This document shows, piece by piece, positions 50,515 to 59,407 of a DNA stretch of 64,000 bases (positions are counted from its first letter, which is position 1; each line of letters opens with the position of its first letter). Position numbers and translations under genes: made by a program. Under the pieces are notes generated by a model. That model saw only the letters and a list, made by a program, of their open reading frames with translations, ran no database searches and was not told the origin of the DNA. Origin of the DNA: Anthropogastromicrobium sp050944455 (GTDB lineage: Bacteria; Bacillota; Clostridia; Lachnospirales; Lachnospiraceae); NCBI GenBank assembly GCA_050944455.1, contig JBMNRC010000004.1:62001-126000 (forward strand), given 5' to 3'.

Positions 50515-51921
50515 ATGACGGGTGATTTCATCTGGCAGGCGGCGCATGTTGTCCCGAGTAAAAGGCAGCTTGCCTGGTTCGATCTGGAAAGCTACTCGTT
50601 CATCCATTTTGGCATGAACACGTTCACTGACCGTGAATGGGGAACCGGAAAGGAAGACGAGCGGATTTTCAATCCCGAAAAGCTCGACTGCGGTCAGTGG
50701 GTGGACGCGATCAAAGCGGCAGGCATGAAGGGAATGGTGCTTGTGGCGAAACACCATGACGGATTCTGCCTCTGGGACACGGAAACCACGCGGCACAGCG
50801 TCAGGTATTCGCCGTTTCACCGCGATATCGTGAAGGAGGCTGCCGATGCCTGCCGGAAAGGCGGAATCCGGTTCGGCTTCTATCTTTCCCCGTGGGACCG
50901 GAACAGCGCGCTGTACGGGACGCCCGCTTACAATGATTTTTTCTGCAGCCAGCTTACTGAACTCCTGACGCGGTACGGAGATATTTTCTGCGTGTGGTTT
51001 GACAATGCCTGCGGCGAAGGGCCGAACGGCAAAAAGCAGGTATACGATTTTCCGAGGTATATCAGCCTGATCCGGGAGTACCAGCCGGACGCCGTGATTT
51101 TCAATGATTTTGGCCCTGACGTGCGCTGGTGCGGCAATGAGGCCGGAACGGCGAGGGAGTCCGAGTGGGCGGTTGTTCCTTCGGAACTCTGCAGTTACGC
51201 CGAAGTCCAGACCGGACCGGGACCGCTTGCGGAAAAGGGCGACCTCAGCTGGCTTTACAACACCGGCAGGCAAATCGGAACAATGAATACGATTCTGTAT
51301 TCGAAGGGCCTTGCTTTTGTTCCGTCCGAAATCAATACTTCGATTCGCCCGGGCTGGTTCTGGCATGAGAAGGAGGAGCCGAAGAGCGTTGATGAGCTTT
51401 TCCGCATTTATCTGGCTTCCGTCGGCGGAAACGCCTGCCTCAACCTGAATCTTCCGCCGGACAGGGACGGGCTGATTGACGCGAGGGACGTCAGAAGGCT
51501 GAAGGAACTGCGCCAGATGATCGGCAGCCAGTTCGGAAATCCGCTGCAGGCTTCTGTGTCGAAGGACGCGAAGTATCCGCAGCAGCCGGTGTATCACCTG
51601 CATTTTTCGGAGGAGACCGCGGTGAAAGATCTGCAGTATGTCGTACTGGAGGAGAAGATCAGCGAGGGGCAGCGCGTGGAAAGCTTTCAGATTGAGGCGG
51701 ACTCCGCACGCGGTAAACAGTATCCCTTCTACCAGGGGACGACGATCGGACACCGTAAAGTCTGCCGCCTGCAGGATCCCTACGCGGGGCAGAATCCCCT
51801 GACGCGGTTTATGGACGACCGGATTGCGGATCTGAATATCCGGATCACCTCAGCCCGGGATGTTCCAGAACTTTCGGGCATCAGGGTTTACGCTTCACCG
51901 CGCCGGGACTCATCCCTGTGA
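50515..51921 (+). CDS. Alpha-L-fucosidase, glycoside hydrolase family 29
   Basis: Releases terminal alpha-linked L-fucose. The 468-residue protein begins with the GH29 barrel: IHFGMNTFTDREWG, the block GMVLVAKHHDGFCLWD and the nucleophile D163 in CVWFDNACGEGPNG. The FDxAxGEGPNG form is typical of the GH29-B (alpha-1,3/1,4-fucosidase) branch. A small C-terminal beta domain follows (about 340-468). There is no signal peptide, so it acts in the cytoplasm on imported oligosaccharides. The start follows CGGAGGAAAAA. Confidence 0.94.
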   Translation: MTGDFIWQAAHVVPSKRQLAWFDLESYSFIHFGMNTFTDREWGTGKEDERIFNPEKLDCGQWVDAIKAAGMKGMVLVAKHHDGFCLWDTETTRHSVRYSPFHRDIVKEAADACRKGGIRFGFYLSPWDRNSALYGTPAYNDFFCSQLTELLTRYGDIFCVWFDNACGEGPNGKKQVYDFPRYISLIREYQPDAVIFNDFGPDVRWCGNEAGTARESEWAVVPSELCSYAEVQTGPGPLAEKGDLSWLYNTGRQIGTMNTILYSKGLAFVPSEINTSIRPGWFWHEKEEPKSVDELFRIYLASVGGNACLNLNLPPDRDGLIDARDVRRLKELRQMIGSQFGNPLQASVSKDAKYPQQPVYHLHFSEETAVKDLQYVVLEEKISEGQRVESFQIEADSARGKQYPFYQGTTIGHRKVCRLQDPYAGQNPLTRFMDDRIADLNIRITSARDVPELSGIRVYASPRRDSSL

Positions 51922-52039
51922 TCATTTGATCGGAAGGGCTGCGGCGGTTTACGTTTCACTCTGCAGGGACGATTAGCATTATCGGAAACATCATGAACCA
52001 ATACAGCTTTTGAGAGCAGATAACCGGATGACAGACCGG

Positions 52040-52144
52040 AACGGCCGCAGGACAGCAGCAGCAGACACAGAACAGACGCGTCAAGACGCAGGACGGCAGC
52101 GGCAAGACGCAGGATAACAGCGGCTGACGCAGAACAGACGCGGC
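52040..52144 (+). repeat. Degenerate 21-bp tandem repeat upstream of the GH20 gene
   Basis: Units AAGACGCAGG(A/T).. at 52083-52103 and 52104-52124 share 18 of 21 bases, and a shorter unit follows to 52144; similar CAGCAGACGC-type material precedes them from about 52040. A GCAGGC/GCCTGC hairpin at 52143-52158 lies directly before the ribosome binding site. Confidence 0.65.
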
Positions 52145-52171
52145 AGGCGGCAGCCTGCAGGAGGATCAGGG

Positions 52172-54091
52172 ATGATATCATTTGAGTGGAAGAATGTTTC
52201 AGGGCAGACGGCTGATCTGCTGGATAAGATCACGGCGGAACTCAACCGGGAAATCCGCAAATCGGAGAGCCCGGACGATGCGAAAATTCCCGGCCGCATT
52301 GAGGTAACGGTTGCAAAGCGTGATAAAGGCCTGTCGGTGAGAGCTGACGCGGCCGCCGGGAAGGCCGAAATTTCGTACAGCACCAGAGCGCAGTTCTGCC
52401 GGGCTTACGGAATCCTGGTGGAAAAGCTGAGGTACGGGGATACGGACGTCACGGAGGAGATTCCGAGATTCACCTCCCTGACGTACATGCAGGACAATTC
52501 CCGCAACGCGGTGAAAAAGCCTGAGACAGTGAAGATGTTTCTGCGCCAGATCGCCCTGATGGGATACACCGGGATGATGCTGTACACGGAAGATACGTAC
52601 GAAATCCCGGGTGAACCCTATTTCGGGTACATGCGCGGCCGCTTTACCGTCGAAGAACTCAGGGACCTGGACAGCTATGCCTCCCTGCTCGGAATTGAGC
52701 TGATTCCCTGCATACAGACGCTTGCGCATCTCGGATCCATCTTCCGGTGGCCGGATTACGGCGCAGTTCACGACACGGCGGATATCCTTCTCTGCGAGGA
52801 GGAGAAAACCTACGAGCTGATCGAAAAGATGATCCGGACCTGCCGCGGCTGCTTCTCCTCCGATAAAATCCATATCGGGATGGATGAGGCTCACATGCTG
52901 GGGAGAGGCGTCTATCAGGACCGGCACGGGATGCAGGACAGGTTTGAGCTGATGATGAGACACCTGAAGCGTGTTCTGGAGATCTGCGGCCGGTACGGAT
53001 TCCGGGCGATGATGTGGAGCGACATGTTCTTCCGGCTTCTGACCGGCGGAAACTATTATGACAGCTCCGTCGAAGTCACGGAGCACTTCAGAAGCCTGAT
53101 TCCCGAAAATGTGACCCTGGTTTACTGGGATTACTACACGATGGATTCGGGTAAATATGCCGCGATGTTCCGGAAGCACAGGGAGATGACGGATCATGTG
53201 GCGTTTGCGGGAGGAGCCTGGAAGTGGTCCGGCTATGTGCCGCTCACGCATTTCTCCCGTTATGTCTCAGGAAAAGCGCTGCCGGAAACCGTGAAAACAG
53301 GCATCACCGATATCCTTGTGACTGACTGGGGAGATGACGGCGCCGAGTGCTCATCCTTTGTGATCGGGCCGATTCTCGCCCATTACGCGGAGTACGACTA
53401 CCGCGGGGATTACTCGGAGGAAGCCGCGGACGAACGGCTGTGGATCAGCACCGGCGAGGATTATTCCGACATGATGCTTCTGGACTGCCTCAACTATCTG
53501 CCGGATGTACCGCAGCCGGGAGAGGCGGCGCTGGCTCCGGCAAAGTACCTGCTCTATCAGGATCCCCTGGAAGGCCTGTTCGACTGCCACATCAATCCGG
53601 ACGGCCTCTCAAAGTACCTGATGGACTGCGTGCACAAACTGCAGCAGGCGGAAACCCGGGCTGGCGATCTTTCGGGGCTTTTTGGCGAATATGAGGCTCT
53701 CGCGGAGTTTCTTGCCGTGAGGAGTACCCTGGGAATTCAGATGAAACAGGCTTACGACAGCGGCGACCGGGAAAAGCTTGCCGGGTTCGCGGACAAATGC
53801 CGGACAGCGGAGGCGCTGGCCCGGAATTTTCATGAGAAAGTGCGCGATCAGTGGTACAGCGAGAACAAGCCTTTCGGCTTTGAAGTCCTGGACATCCGCC
53901 TGGCCGGGGTGGAACAGCGCTGCCGCACCGCGGAGTGGACCCTCCGCAAATATCTGTCCGGGGAGCTTTCGTCCATCCCGGAGCTGGAGCAGGAGCGCCT
54001 GCCGGTTGACGGGCAGCGGACAAAAACGCCGCATCCGGTGCTGAACCGGACGTGGGAGAAGACTGTGTCGGCCTGCGGGGTCTGCTTTTAA
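52172..54091 (+). CDS. Beta-N-acetylhexosaminidase-family glycoside hydrolase (GH20)
   Basis: Predicted to remove terminal GlcNAc or GalNAc. The 639-residue protein has an N-terminal GH20b-like domain (about 1-95), then a TIM barrel from RFTSLTYMQDNSRNAVKKPET, with the catalytic pair D238-E239 in IHIGMDEAHMLGRG. The VYWDYYTMD and FAGGAWKWSGY blocks line the site. The last 180 residues are helical. No signal peptide is present, so it is cytoplasmic. The layout matches the intracellular GH20 branch of Firmicutes and HEXD-like enzymes more than secreted chitobiases. The exact sugar is not certain. Confidence 0.88.
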   Translation: MISFEWKNVSGQTADLLDKITAELNREIRKSESPDDAKIPGRIEVTVAKRDKGLSVRADAAAGKAEISYSTRAQFCRAYGILVEKLRYGDTDVTEEIPRFTSLTYMQDNSRNAVKKPETVKMFLRQIALMGYTGMMLYTEDTYEIPGEPYFGYMRGRFTVEELRDLDSYASLLGIELIPCIQTLAHLGSIFRWPDYGAVHDTADILLCEEEKTYELIEKMIRTCRGCFSSDKIHIGMDEAHMLGRGVYQDRHGMQDRFELMMRHLKRVLEICGRYGFRAMMWSDMFFRLLTGGNYYDSSVEVTEHFRSLIPENVTLVYWDYYTMDSGKYAAMFRKHREMTDHVAFAGGAWKWSGYVPLTHFSRYVSGKALPETVKTGITDILVTDWGDDGAECSSFVIGPILAHYAEYDYRGDYSEEAADERLWISTGEDYSDMMLLDCLNYLPDVPQPGEAALAPAKYLLYQDPLEGLFDCHINPDGLSKYLMDCVHKLQQAETRAGDLSGLFGEYEALAEFLAVRSTLGIQMKQAYDSGDREKLAGFADKCRTAEALARNFHEKVRDQWYSENKPFGFEVLDIRLAGVEQRCRTAEWTLRKYLSGELSSIPELEQERLPVDGQRTKTPHPVLNRTWEKTVSACGVCF

Positions 54092-54128
54092 ACGCGCGGA
54101 TGAATGATACTGAAAAGGATGGATTTCG

Positions 54129-54842
54129 ATGGGAAAATACAAAGCTGTGCTCTGGGATATCGACAATACTCTCCTGAGCTTCGATGCCTCCGAAACCGCG
54201 GCGCTGGCCAGAGGATTCCGGGATTTCGGGTTCGGGGAACTCACCCCGCAGATGCTGGAGCACTACAAAATCATCAACCGGCGGCACTGGGAAGCGCTGG
54301 AACGCGGCGAGATGAACAAGGAAGAGGTGCTGGTGGGCCGGTATGTCGAGTTCTTCACGAAGGAGAACCTGGATGTCTCCAAAGCGCGGGCGTTCAATGA
54401 CGAGTACCAGAGAAATCTCGGCGACACGATTGTTTTCGAGGATTACGCGCAGGAACTGGTGAGCGGGCTGAAAGGGAAGGTACTGCAGTTTGTGTGTTCC
54501 AACGGGACACGGACCGCGCAGGAAAGAAAGCTGAAAAATTCCGGCCTGGACAGGCTGTTTGACGCGGTTTTCATTTCGGAAACGCTGGGATACGAGAAAC
54601 CGATGCCGGGTTTTTACGACCGCATGTTCGAACTGCTGGAGAAAGAAGGAATACGGGTTTCACGCGGCGAATGCCTGATGGTCGGCGATTCCCTGACCAG
54701 CGACATGCGGGGCGGGAACAATGCCGGGATCGACGACTGCTGGTTCAATCCATCAGGCGCGCCGAACACGACCGAAGTGAAAATACAGTATGAAATCAGA
54801 AGCCTGCGGGAAGTTCCCGGCATTCTGGGGATCAGACTCTGA
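54129..54842 (+). CDS. YjjG family noncanonical pyrimidine nucleotidase (HAD)
   Basis: HAD subfamily IA phosphatase. The 237-residue protein has motif I WDIDNTLLSFDASE (the D-x-D-N-T form typical of YjjG), motif II FVCSNGTRTAQ, motif III lysine in EKPMPGF and motif IV MVGDSLTSDMRGG. YjjG enzymes clean noncanonical dUMP-type nucleotides; other substrates are possible. It follows the GH20 gene by about 40 bases with AAAAGGATGG, so it is probably the last gene of that unit. Confidence 0.9.
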   Translation: MGKYKAVLWDIDNTLLSFDASETAALARGFRDFGFGELTPQMLEHYKIINRRHWEALERGEMNKEEVLVGRYVEFFTKENLDVSKARAFNDEYQRNLGDTIVFEDYAQELVSGLKGKVLQFVCSNGTRTAQERKLKNSGLDRLFDAVFISETLGYEKPMPGFYDRMFELLEKEGIRVSRGECLMVGDSLTSDMRGGNNAGIDDCWFNPSGAPNTTEVKIQYEIRSLREVPGILGIRL

Positions 54843-54967
54843 GCGTTCCCTTTCGCTGTCTGTTTTCCGGAGCAGTCAGATCTTTGCGCCTGATGAACCT
54901 GGTTTCCCCGGCGCTGCCGTCCGGACAGCCTGCCGTGGGACAGCATGAGATGAATCGGTGAGTGTGT

Positions 54968-55705
54968 ATGTATACCCTGGTAATTCTTGACGATGAATCC
55001 AAAATCGCGGAGGGGATCGCGAATCTTTTCCCCTGGGAACAGATCGGCTTTAAGCCGGTCGGTTTTTCCGATCCCGAAAAAATGCTCCGCTACTGTGATT
55101 CCTTTCCTGTGGACTGCGTTATGACGGACATCGAGATGCCGGGCACGGATGGGATGGAAATCCTGAGACGGATGAACCGGAAGGGAATCCCTGTGGTGCT
55201 GATCAGCAGCCACACGAACTATGAGTATTTCCGCTCCGCCATCCGGTACCACGCGGAGGATTACCTGCTCAAGCCGCTGAAAGCCAGCGACATCCTGTCT
55301 GTGTTCGGGAAACTGAAAGCCGGACTGGACGCAAAGAACCATGTGGAGGAAGAAGCCCCGCCGTCCTACTATGAAAAGATCCTGGAGGACGTCCGGGAGT
55401 ATATCCGGGGAAACTACCAGGAAGCCTCGCTGGAGGAAGCGGCCGTGAAAGTCAGCCTTTCCCCGGCTTACCTTTCCCGGCTGCTCAGGGAAAAGTTCCA
55501 GACGGGCTTCGCGGAGGAACTGCAGCGCGTCAGAATGGAGAAAGCCTGCGCGCTGATCCGGGACGGTAAAAATAAAATGTATGACATCGCGGGACTTGCC
55601 GGGTACGACAATCCGAAAAGCTTTTCCCGGGCTTTCAAGGCGTATACCGGCGTCACGCCGATGGAATACCGCAACGGAAAACGGCCTGAGAAGAAAGAAG
55701 AGTGA
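54968..55705 (+). CDS. YesN-type response regulator with AraC DNA-binding domain
   Basis: The 245-residue protein has a receiver domain (1-118) with D8, D9 and phospho-acceptor D54 in MTDIEMPG and the switch Lys in DYLLKPLKA. A linker leads to a C-terminal AraC-type pair of helix-turn-helix motifs (SLEEAAVKVSLSPAYLSRLLREKF and KMYDIAGLAGYDNPKSFSRAFKAYTG). It overlaps the kinase gene by four bases (GTGA). The pair probably activates the transporter operon that follows. The upstream ribosome binding site is weak. Confidence 0.93.
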   Translation: MYTLVILDDESKIAEGIANLFPWEQIGFKPVGFSDPEKMLRYCDSFPVDCVMTDIEMPGTDGMEILRRMNRKGIPVVLISSHTNYEYFRSAIRYHAEDYLLKPLKASDILSVFGKLKAGLDAKNHVEEEAPPSYYEKILEDVREYIRGNYQEASLEEAAVKVSLSPAYLSRLLREKFQTGFAEELQRVRMEKACALIRDGKNKMYDIAGLAGYDNPKSFSRAFKAYTGVTPMEYRNGKRPEKKEE

Positions 55706-57570
55706 CGGAAGTGCAGAAAAAATTTTTCTACCGCCGCTTTGTCCGCTATTTTGCGGCCTTCATGCTTCCGGTGGTCATCGTGCTGGTGATCATGGCCGGA
55801 ATCTGGAATGCCAGGATTTCGGACCAGCTGTCCGATGAAGGGTCGAGAATCCTGACTTCCGCTGATCTCACAGTCGAGCAGTCGCTCTCCAACATCGCGC
55901 AGCAGAACGGACAGCTGACCAACACGCCTTACATGCTGCTGTCCCTGAAGAGCATCCTGAGCGAGAGCCATGACCTGACCTACACGGATTCGGTCAACAT
56001 GAGGTTTATCAATTCCATGCTGCGCTCCGCCGTCAGGACATATTCCTACGTTCTCTCGATTTATCTGTATCTGGACGGATATGACCGGTATTACACTTCA
56101 GATACCAATATCGTGGATCTGGACCGGGAAAACACGGACTGGTGGAAGTTTTACCAGACAATGCCGGAGGATGCCGAAACGCAGATTTTTTTCTCCACTG
56201 TGGACCGGTACGGAAAGGAGAGCGACGAGCTGATCGTTATCCAGCGGCTTCTAATCCAGGATGGATGCGTGGTGATGAGGATTGACGCGAACACTTTCCG
56301 CGGGCTGCTGGACGATTCCCTCGGAGGAGAAGACCGTTCCATCCTGTACCTGAACATGGACGGTGAACTGCTGTTGGCGTGGAACGACAGCGGAAATGCG
56401 GCAGCAGCGTTTTCAGATCAGACGGAAGGAGCAAAACAGGCGCTGTCCCTGTCCGGAGACACCGCCGAAGGCGCGTGGATTGACCTTGGTGAGGGAAGCT
56501 ATCTCGTACATCAGCTTGCCGACAGCGATTACGGTATCCGCATTTTTTCCCTGATTCCCGAGGAGAGAAAAAACAGTGAGCTGATAGCCATGGTTCTGCC
56601 GCTGCTCCTTGTTTTTCTGGCCGGTACGGCGGCTGTTGTTCTGATATCCTGGGTCACCACCAGAAGGAGCTTTTCGTATCTGAACAGCCTGGTCGATCTG
56701 CTGTCCGACGCGGAGAAAGGAATCTATCCCGGGGAAACGCCTGATCCGGTGAGGGAGCCCACCGATGAGTATTCGCTCATCATGAACAACATTCTTTACC
56801 TCTATCTGAAAAATGAGAAGCTCAACGCTGACCTGACGGAGAAGGAGCATGAGAGGGAGACCGCGCAGCTCTCTGCGCTGCAGGCCCAGATCAATCCGCA
56901 TTTTCTCTTCAATACGCTTCAGACGATCCAGGCGGAGGCGGCGCTCTCCACCCCGGAGTCTTCCGTGGAAGTCCGAAGGCTCACACAGTCGCTGGCCGAT
57001 ATCCTGAAATACTCGCTGGCCGATCCGATGAAGACGATTCCGCTGTCGGAAGAAATCTCCTATCTGAAAAGATACGTTGCAATCCAGAAATCCAGGTTCG
57101 GCGACAAGTTTATCATCTATTACGAGGTAGATGAAAATCTGATGGACTTTCCGGTATTCCGTCTGATGCTCCAGCCGCTGATCGAGAACAGTATTCTGCA
57201 CGGCGTGCGCTATCGGAAGGACAGAGGCCACATCAAACTGACGGCGTTTTCCAGAAAAGGACGTGTCGTATTCCGGGTTGTCGACGACGGCGTCGGTATG
57301 GACAGGGAACGCCTGACAGCGCTGAAGGAATCCATCAATCATTTCGATGTGCATAACGTCGGGCTGGCCAATGTCAACTGCCGGCTGAAACTCTATTACG
57401 GAGATGAGGCCGGGCTGAAAATCCGAAGCAGGGAAGGCCGGGGAACCGTGGTGGAGTTTTCCATTCCTGAAGACTGGCATCCGGATGCCGACTATGCGGA
57501 GAAGGCAGCGGAAGAGGATTCTCTGAAAGAGGATACAGCGAAAGGGAATCCCGCGGTTCAGAAACCGTGA
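55702..57570 (+). CDS. YesM-type sensor histidine kinase
   Basis: Membrane sensor partner of the preceding regulator. The 622-residue protein has two membrane segments (about 15-37 and 293-315) enclosing an extracellular sensor domain, then HAMP (about 315-365), His_kinase with H400 in QINPHFLFNTLQ, and HATPase with PLIENSILHGVR (N box) and DDGVGM. It begins at GTG 55702 inside the regulator stop. The signal is not known; the position before a sugar-binding protein suggests a saccharide. It is intact, unlike the paralogue at the window end. Confidence 0.93.
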   Translation: MTEVQKKFFYRRFVRYFAAFMLPVVIVLVIMAGIWNARISDQLSDEGSRILTSADLTVEQSLSNIAQQNGQLTNTPYMLLSLKSILSESHDLTYTDSVNMRFINSMLRSAVRTYSYVLSIYLYLDGYDRYYTSDTNIVDLDRENTDWWKFYQTMPEDAETQIFFSTVDRYGKESDELIVIQRLLIQDGCVVMRIDANTFRGLLDDSLGGEDRSILYLNMDGELLLAWNDSGNAAAAFSDQTEGAKQALSLSGDTAEGAWIDLGEGSYLVHQLADSDYGIRIFSLIPEERKNSELIAMVLPLLLVFLAGTAAVVLISWVTTRRSFSYLNSLVDLLSDAEKGIYPGETPDPVREPTDEYSLIMNNILYLYLKNEKLNADLTEKEHERETAQLSALQAQINPHFLFNTLQTIQAEAALSTPESSVEVRRLTQSLADILKYSLADPMKTIPLSEEISYLKRYVAIQKSRFGDKFIIYYEVDENLMDFPVFRLMLQPLIENSILHGVRYRKDRGHIKLTAFSRKGRVVFRVVDDGVGMDRERLTALKESINHFDVHNVGLANVNCRLKLYYGDEAGLKIRSREGRGTVVEFSIPEDWHPDADYAEKAAEEDSLKEDTAKGNPAVQKP

Positions 57571-57770
57571 GGGAATGGAATTCAATAGGGTACGTTCTGG
57601 CTGCAATACCTGCCGGAACTCGCAGATGCCGGGCATTGAAGCTGAAGGACAGCACGGCCGCGGAAGCGGATCTGAAAAAGGCGGAAAAATCAGGGAAAAT
57701 CAAAATCCGCAACCTTTTTACAAAATCAGTTGCCCAAAATCATTATCAGGAAAAAATCTGTGGAAAAGTC
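57571..57770 (+). other. Spacer between kinase and terminator, no gene seen
   Basis: Together with the following leader, 321 bases separate the kinase from the binding protein. Positions 57660-57770 are A-rich. No RNA gene recognised. Confidence 0.4.
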
Positions 57771-57805
57771 AAAACCGCACTGCTCACGGGCAGCGCGGTT
57801 TTTTT
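57771..57805 (+). terminator. Rho-independent terminator after the YesNM pair
   Basis: AAACCGCACTGC pairs with GCAGCGCGGTTT with one mismatch around TCACGG, and a run of T follows to 57805. Confidence 0.88.
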
Positions 57806-57827
57806 GCTATATTGAAAGCAAAGAAAG

Positions 57828-57870
57828 CAGAGCGTGTGAGAGTTCCGGCGGACGGAACAGCTGCGCTCTG
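57828..57870 (+). promoter_or_regulatory. Structured leader of the binding-protein gene
   Basis: CAGAGCG (57828-57834) pairs with CGCTCTG (57864-57870), and inside it GTTCCG pairs with CGGAAC around GCGGA. The fold ends four to five bases before the AAAGGAGG ribosome binding site. It may control translation or protect the mRNA. Confidence 0.55.
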
Positions 57871-57891
57871 AATCAAAGGAGGATAACCGCA

Positions 57892-59223
57892 ATGAAAAAA
57901 CTTTTATCGGGAATTCTGATGACCGCGGCCGCACTGTCGATGGCAGTGACGCCTGTGATGGCCGAGGAAACCACGGAGGAAGCCGGGGATACCGTGGATC
58001 TCAGCTCGCTCGGCGACATTACCCTTCGCTTTGCCTGGTGGGGCGGCGACGCCCGCAATGAGGCGACTATGGAAGTCATCGACCAGTTCATGGAACTGTA
58101 TCCGAACATCACGATCGAGGGCGAGTACGGCAGCTCCGACGGATATCATGACAAGCTCGCGACGCAGCTTGCCTCCGGAACCGCGGCTGACATCGTTCAG
58201 GTAGATCCGGAAACATTCCCGACCTATATCAGCGTCAACCCGGACTATTTTGTCAATCTCGATGATTATGACATTGACATGTCCGATTTTTCTGAGGAAT
58301 ATATCCACCAGAGCATCAACGGATATTATGACGGAAAACAGCTTGGACTTCCGACCGGAATTGCCGGCCCGGCAATCCTCGTCAACCAGGACCTGGCCGA
58401 TGAGATCGGCATCGATATGAGCAAGGAGGACATCACCTGGGAGGACTGGATCGAGTATGGCAAGAAGGTCCATGAGTATGACGACTCCCTGTACCTGTTC
58501 TGCACCAACAAGGAGATGATCCAGCAGGTGCTGGTCAACACCTACTGCAAGCAGCTGATCGGTGGGACGATCTTCCAGGATGGCAAGCTTGCCCTCACCG
58601 AAGAACAGCTCACCGAGGTGCTGACCTATGTCTAGGAGCTTTACGATTCCAACACCGTTGCCCCGGCGTCCTACCAGGCATCCTATGTCGGCGACGATAT
58701 CCAGTCCGACGCGAACTGGATCGCAGGCAAGTATGTTGCTGAGCTCTGCTGGATCTCGACCGTAGATGTGGTTGTCGCGGCGAATCCGGATCCCAATTAC
58801 ACGGTCGGCACTCTTCCTCTGATCGAAGACGCACAGAACGGCGGATGGGCATCCAACACTCCGCAGGTCCTGGCCATCACCTCCACCTGCGAGTATCCGG
58901 AAGCGGCAGCGGCGTTCCTGGACTACTTCTTCAACGATGAGACCGCTCAGGAAACTCTCGGCGCAACCCGCTCCGTACCGCCGACAGAGTCCGCGAGACA
59001 GATTGCCACCGAGACCGGCGCTCTGACGGAGATTGTCAGTGAGGCAGCCGATATCGCCCTGTCCTACAACGGAACCCCGAATGACGGCATCACCGGATCC
59101 GAGGAATACAGAACAATCATGAGCGACGCGGTTGAGCAGATCGGCTTCGGTCAGGGAACACCGGAAGAAGTCGCGGCTGACACCATCGAACAGCTGAAGG
59201 ATCTCGAAACAGACGAGTCCTGA
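57892..59223 (+). pseudogene. ABC transporter sugar-binding protein gene interrupted by an in-frame TAG
   Basis: Family 1 extracellular solute-binding protein (443 codons). The start at ATG 57892 follows AAAGGAGGATAACC. The signal peptide is MKKLLSGILMTAAALSMAV ending at MAEE; the mature N-terminus has ITLRFAWWGGDARN. There is no lipobox Cys near the cleavage site, which is unusual for a Gram-positive binding protein. The frame runs intact except for TAG at 58633-58635 (codon 248, context LTYV-TAG-ELYDSN); a Gln or Lys codon would be expected there. The downstream half keeps family features (WISTVDVVVAANP, EYPEAAAAFLDYFF). As read it yields a truncated 247-residue product. Confidence 0.9.
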
Positions 59224-59360
59224 TCTGCCGGATACCGGCACAGCACAGATTATCTGACAGACAGCCGCGCAAAGCGGCCAGGCTGCCGGACGCCCGCAGA
59301 GCACGCAGTAGAGAAATGTGCGGAATGTGCTGCGCTGACCGCAGGATAACGGATTTAAGA

Positions 59361-59388
59361 GAGCCCGGCCGGCCATCTGGCCGGGCTC
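59361..59388 (+). promoter_or_regulatory. Intercistronic hairpin between binding protein and permease genes
   Basis: GAGCCCGGCC (59361-59370) pairs perfectly with GGCCGGGCTC (59379-59388), with no T run after it. Such structures protect the highly expressed binding-protein mRNA and lower permease expression. Confidence 0.8.
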
Positions 59389-59407
59389 AAAATTTGAAGG
59401 AGGAATT

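Noticed and set aside
58633..58635. General reassignment of TAG to an amino acid
   Set aside because: Only one internal TAG was seen in about 56 genes; a true reassignment would place TAG in many genes. Suppression or mutation remain possible.
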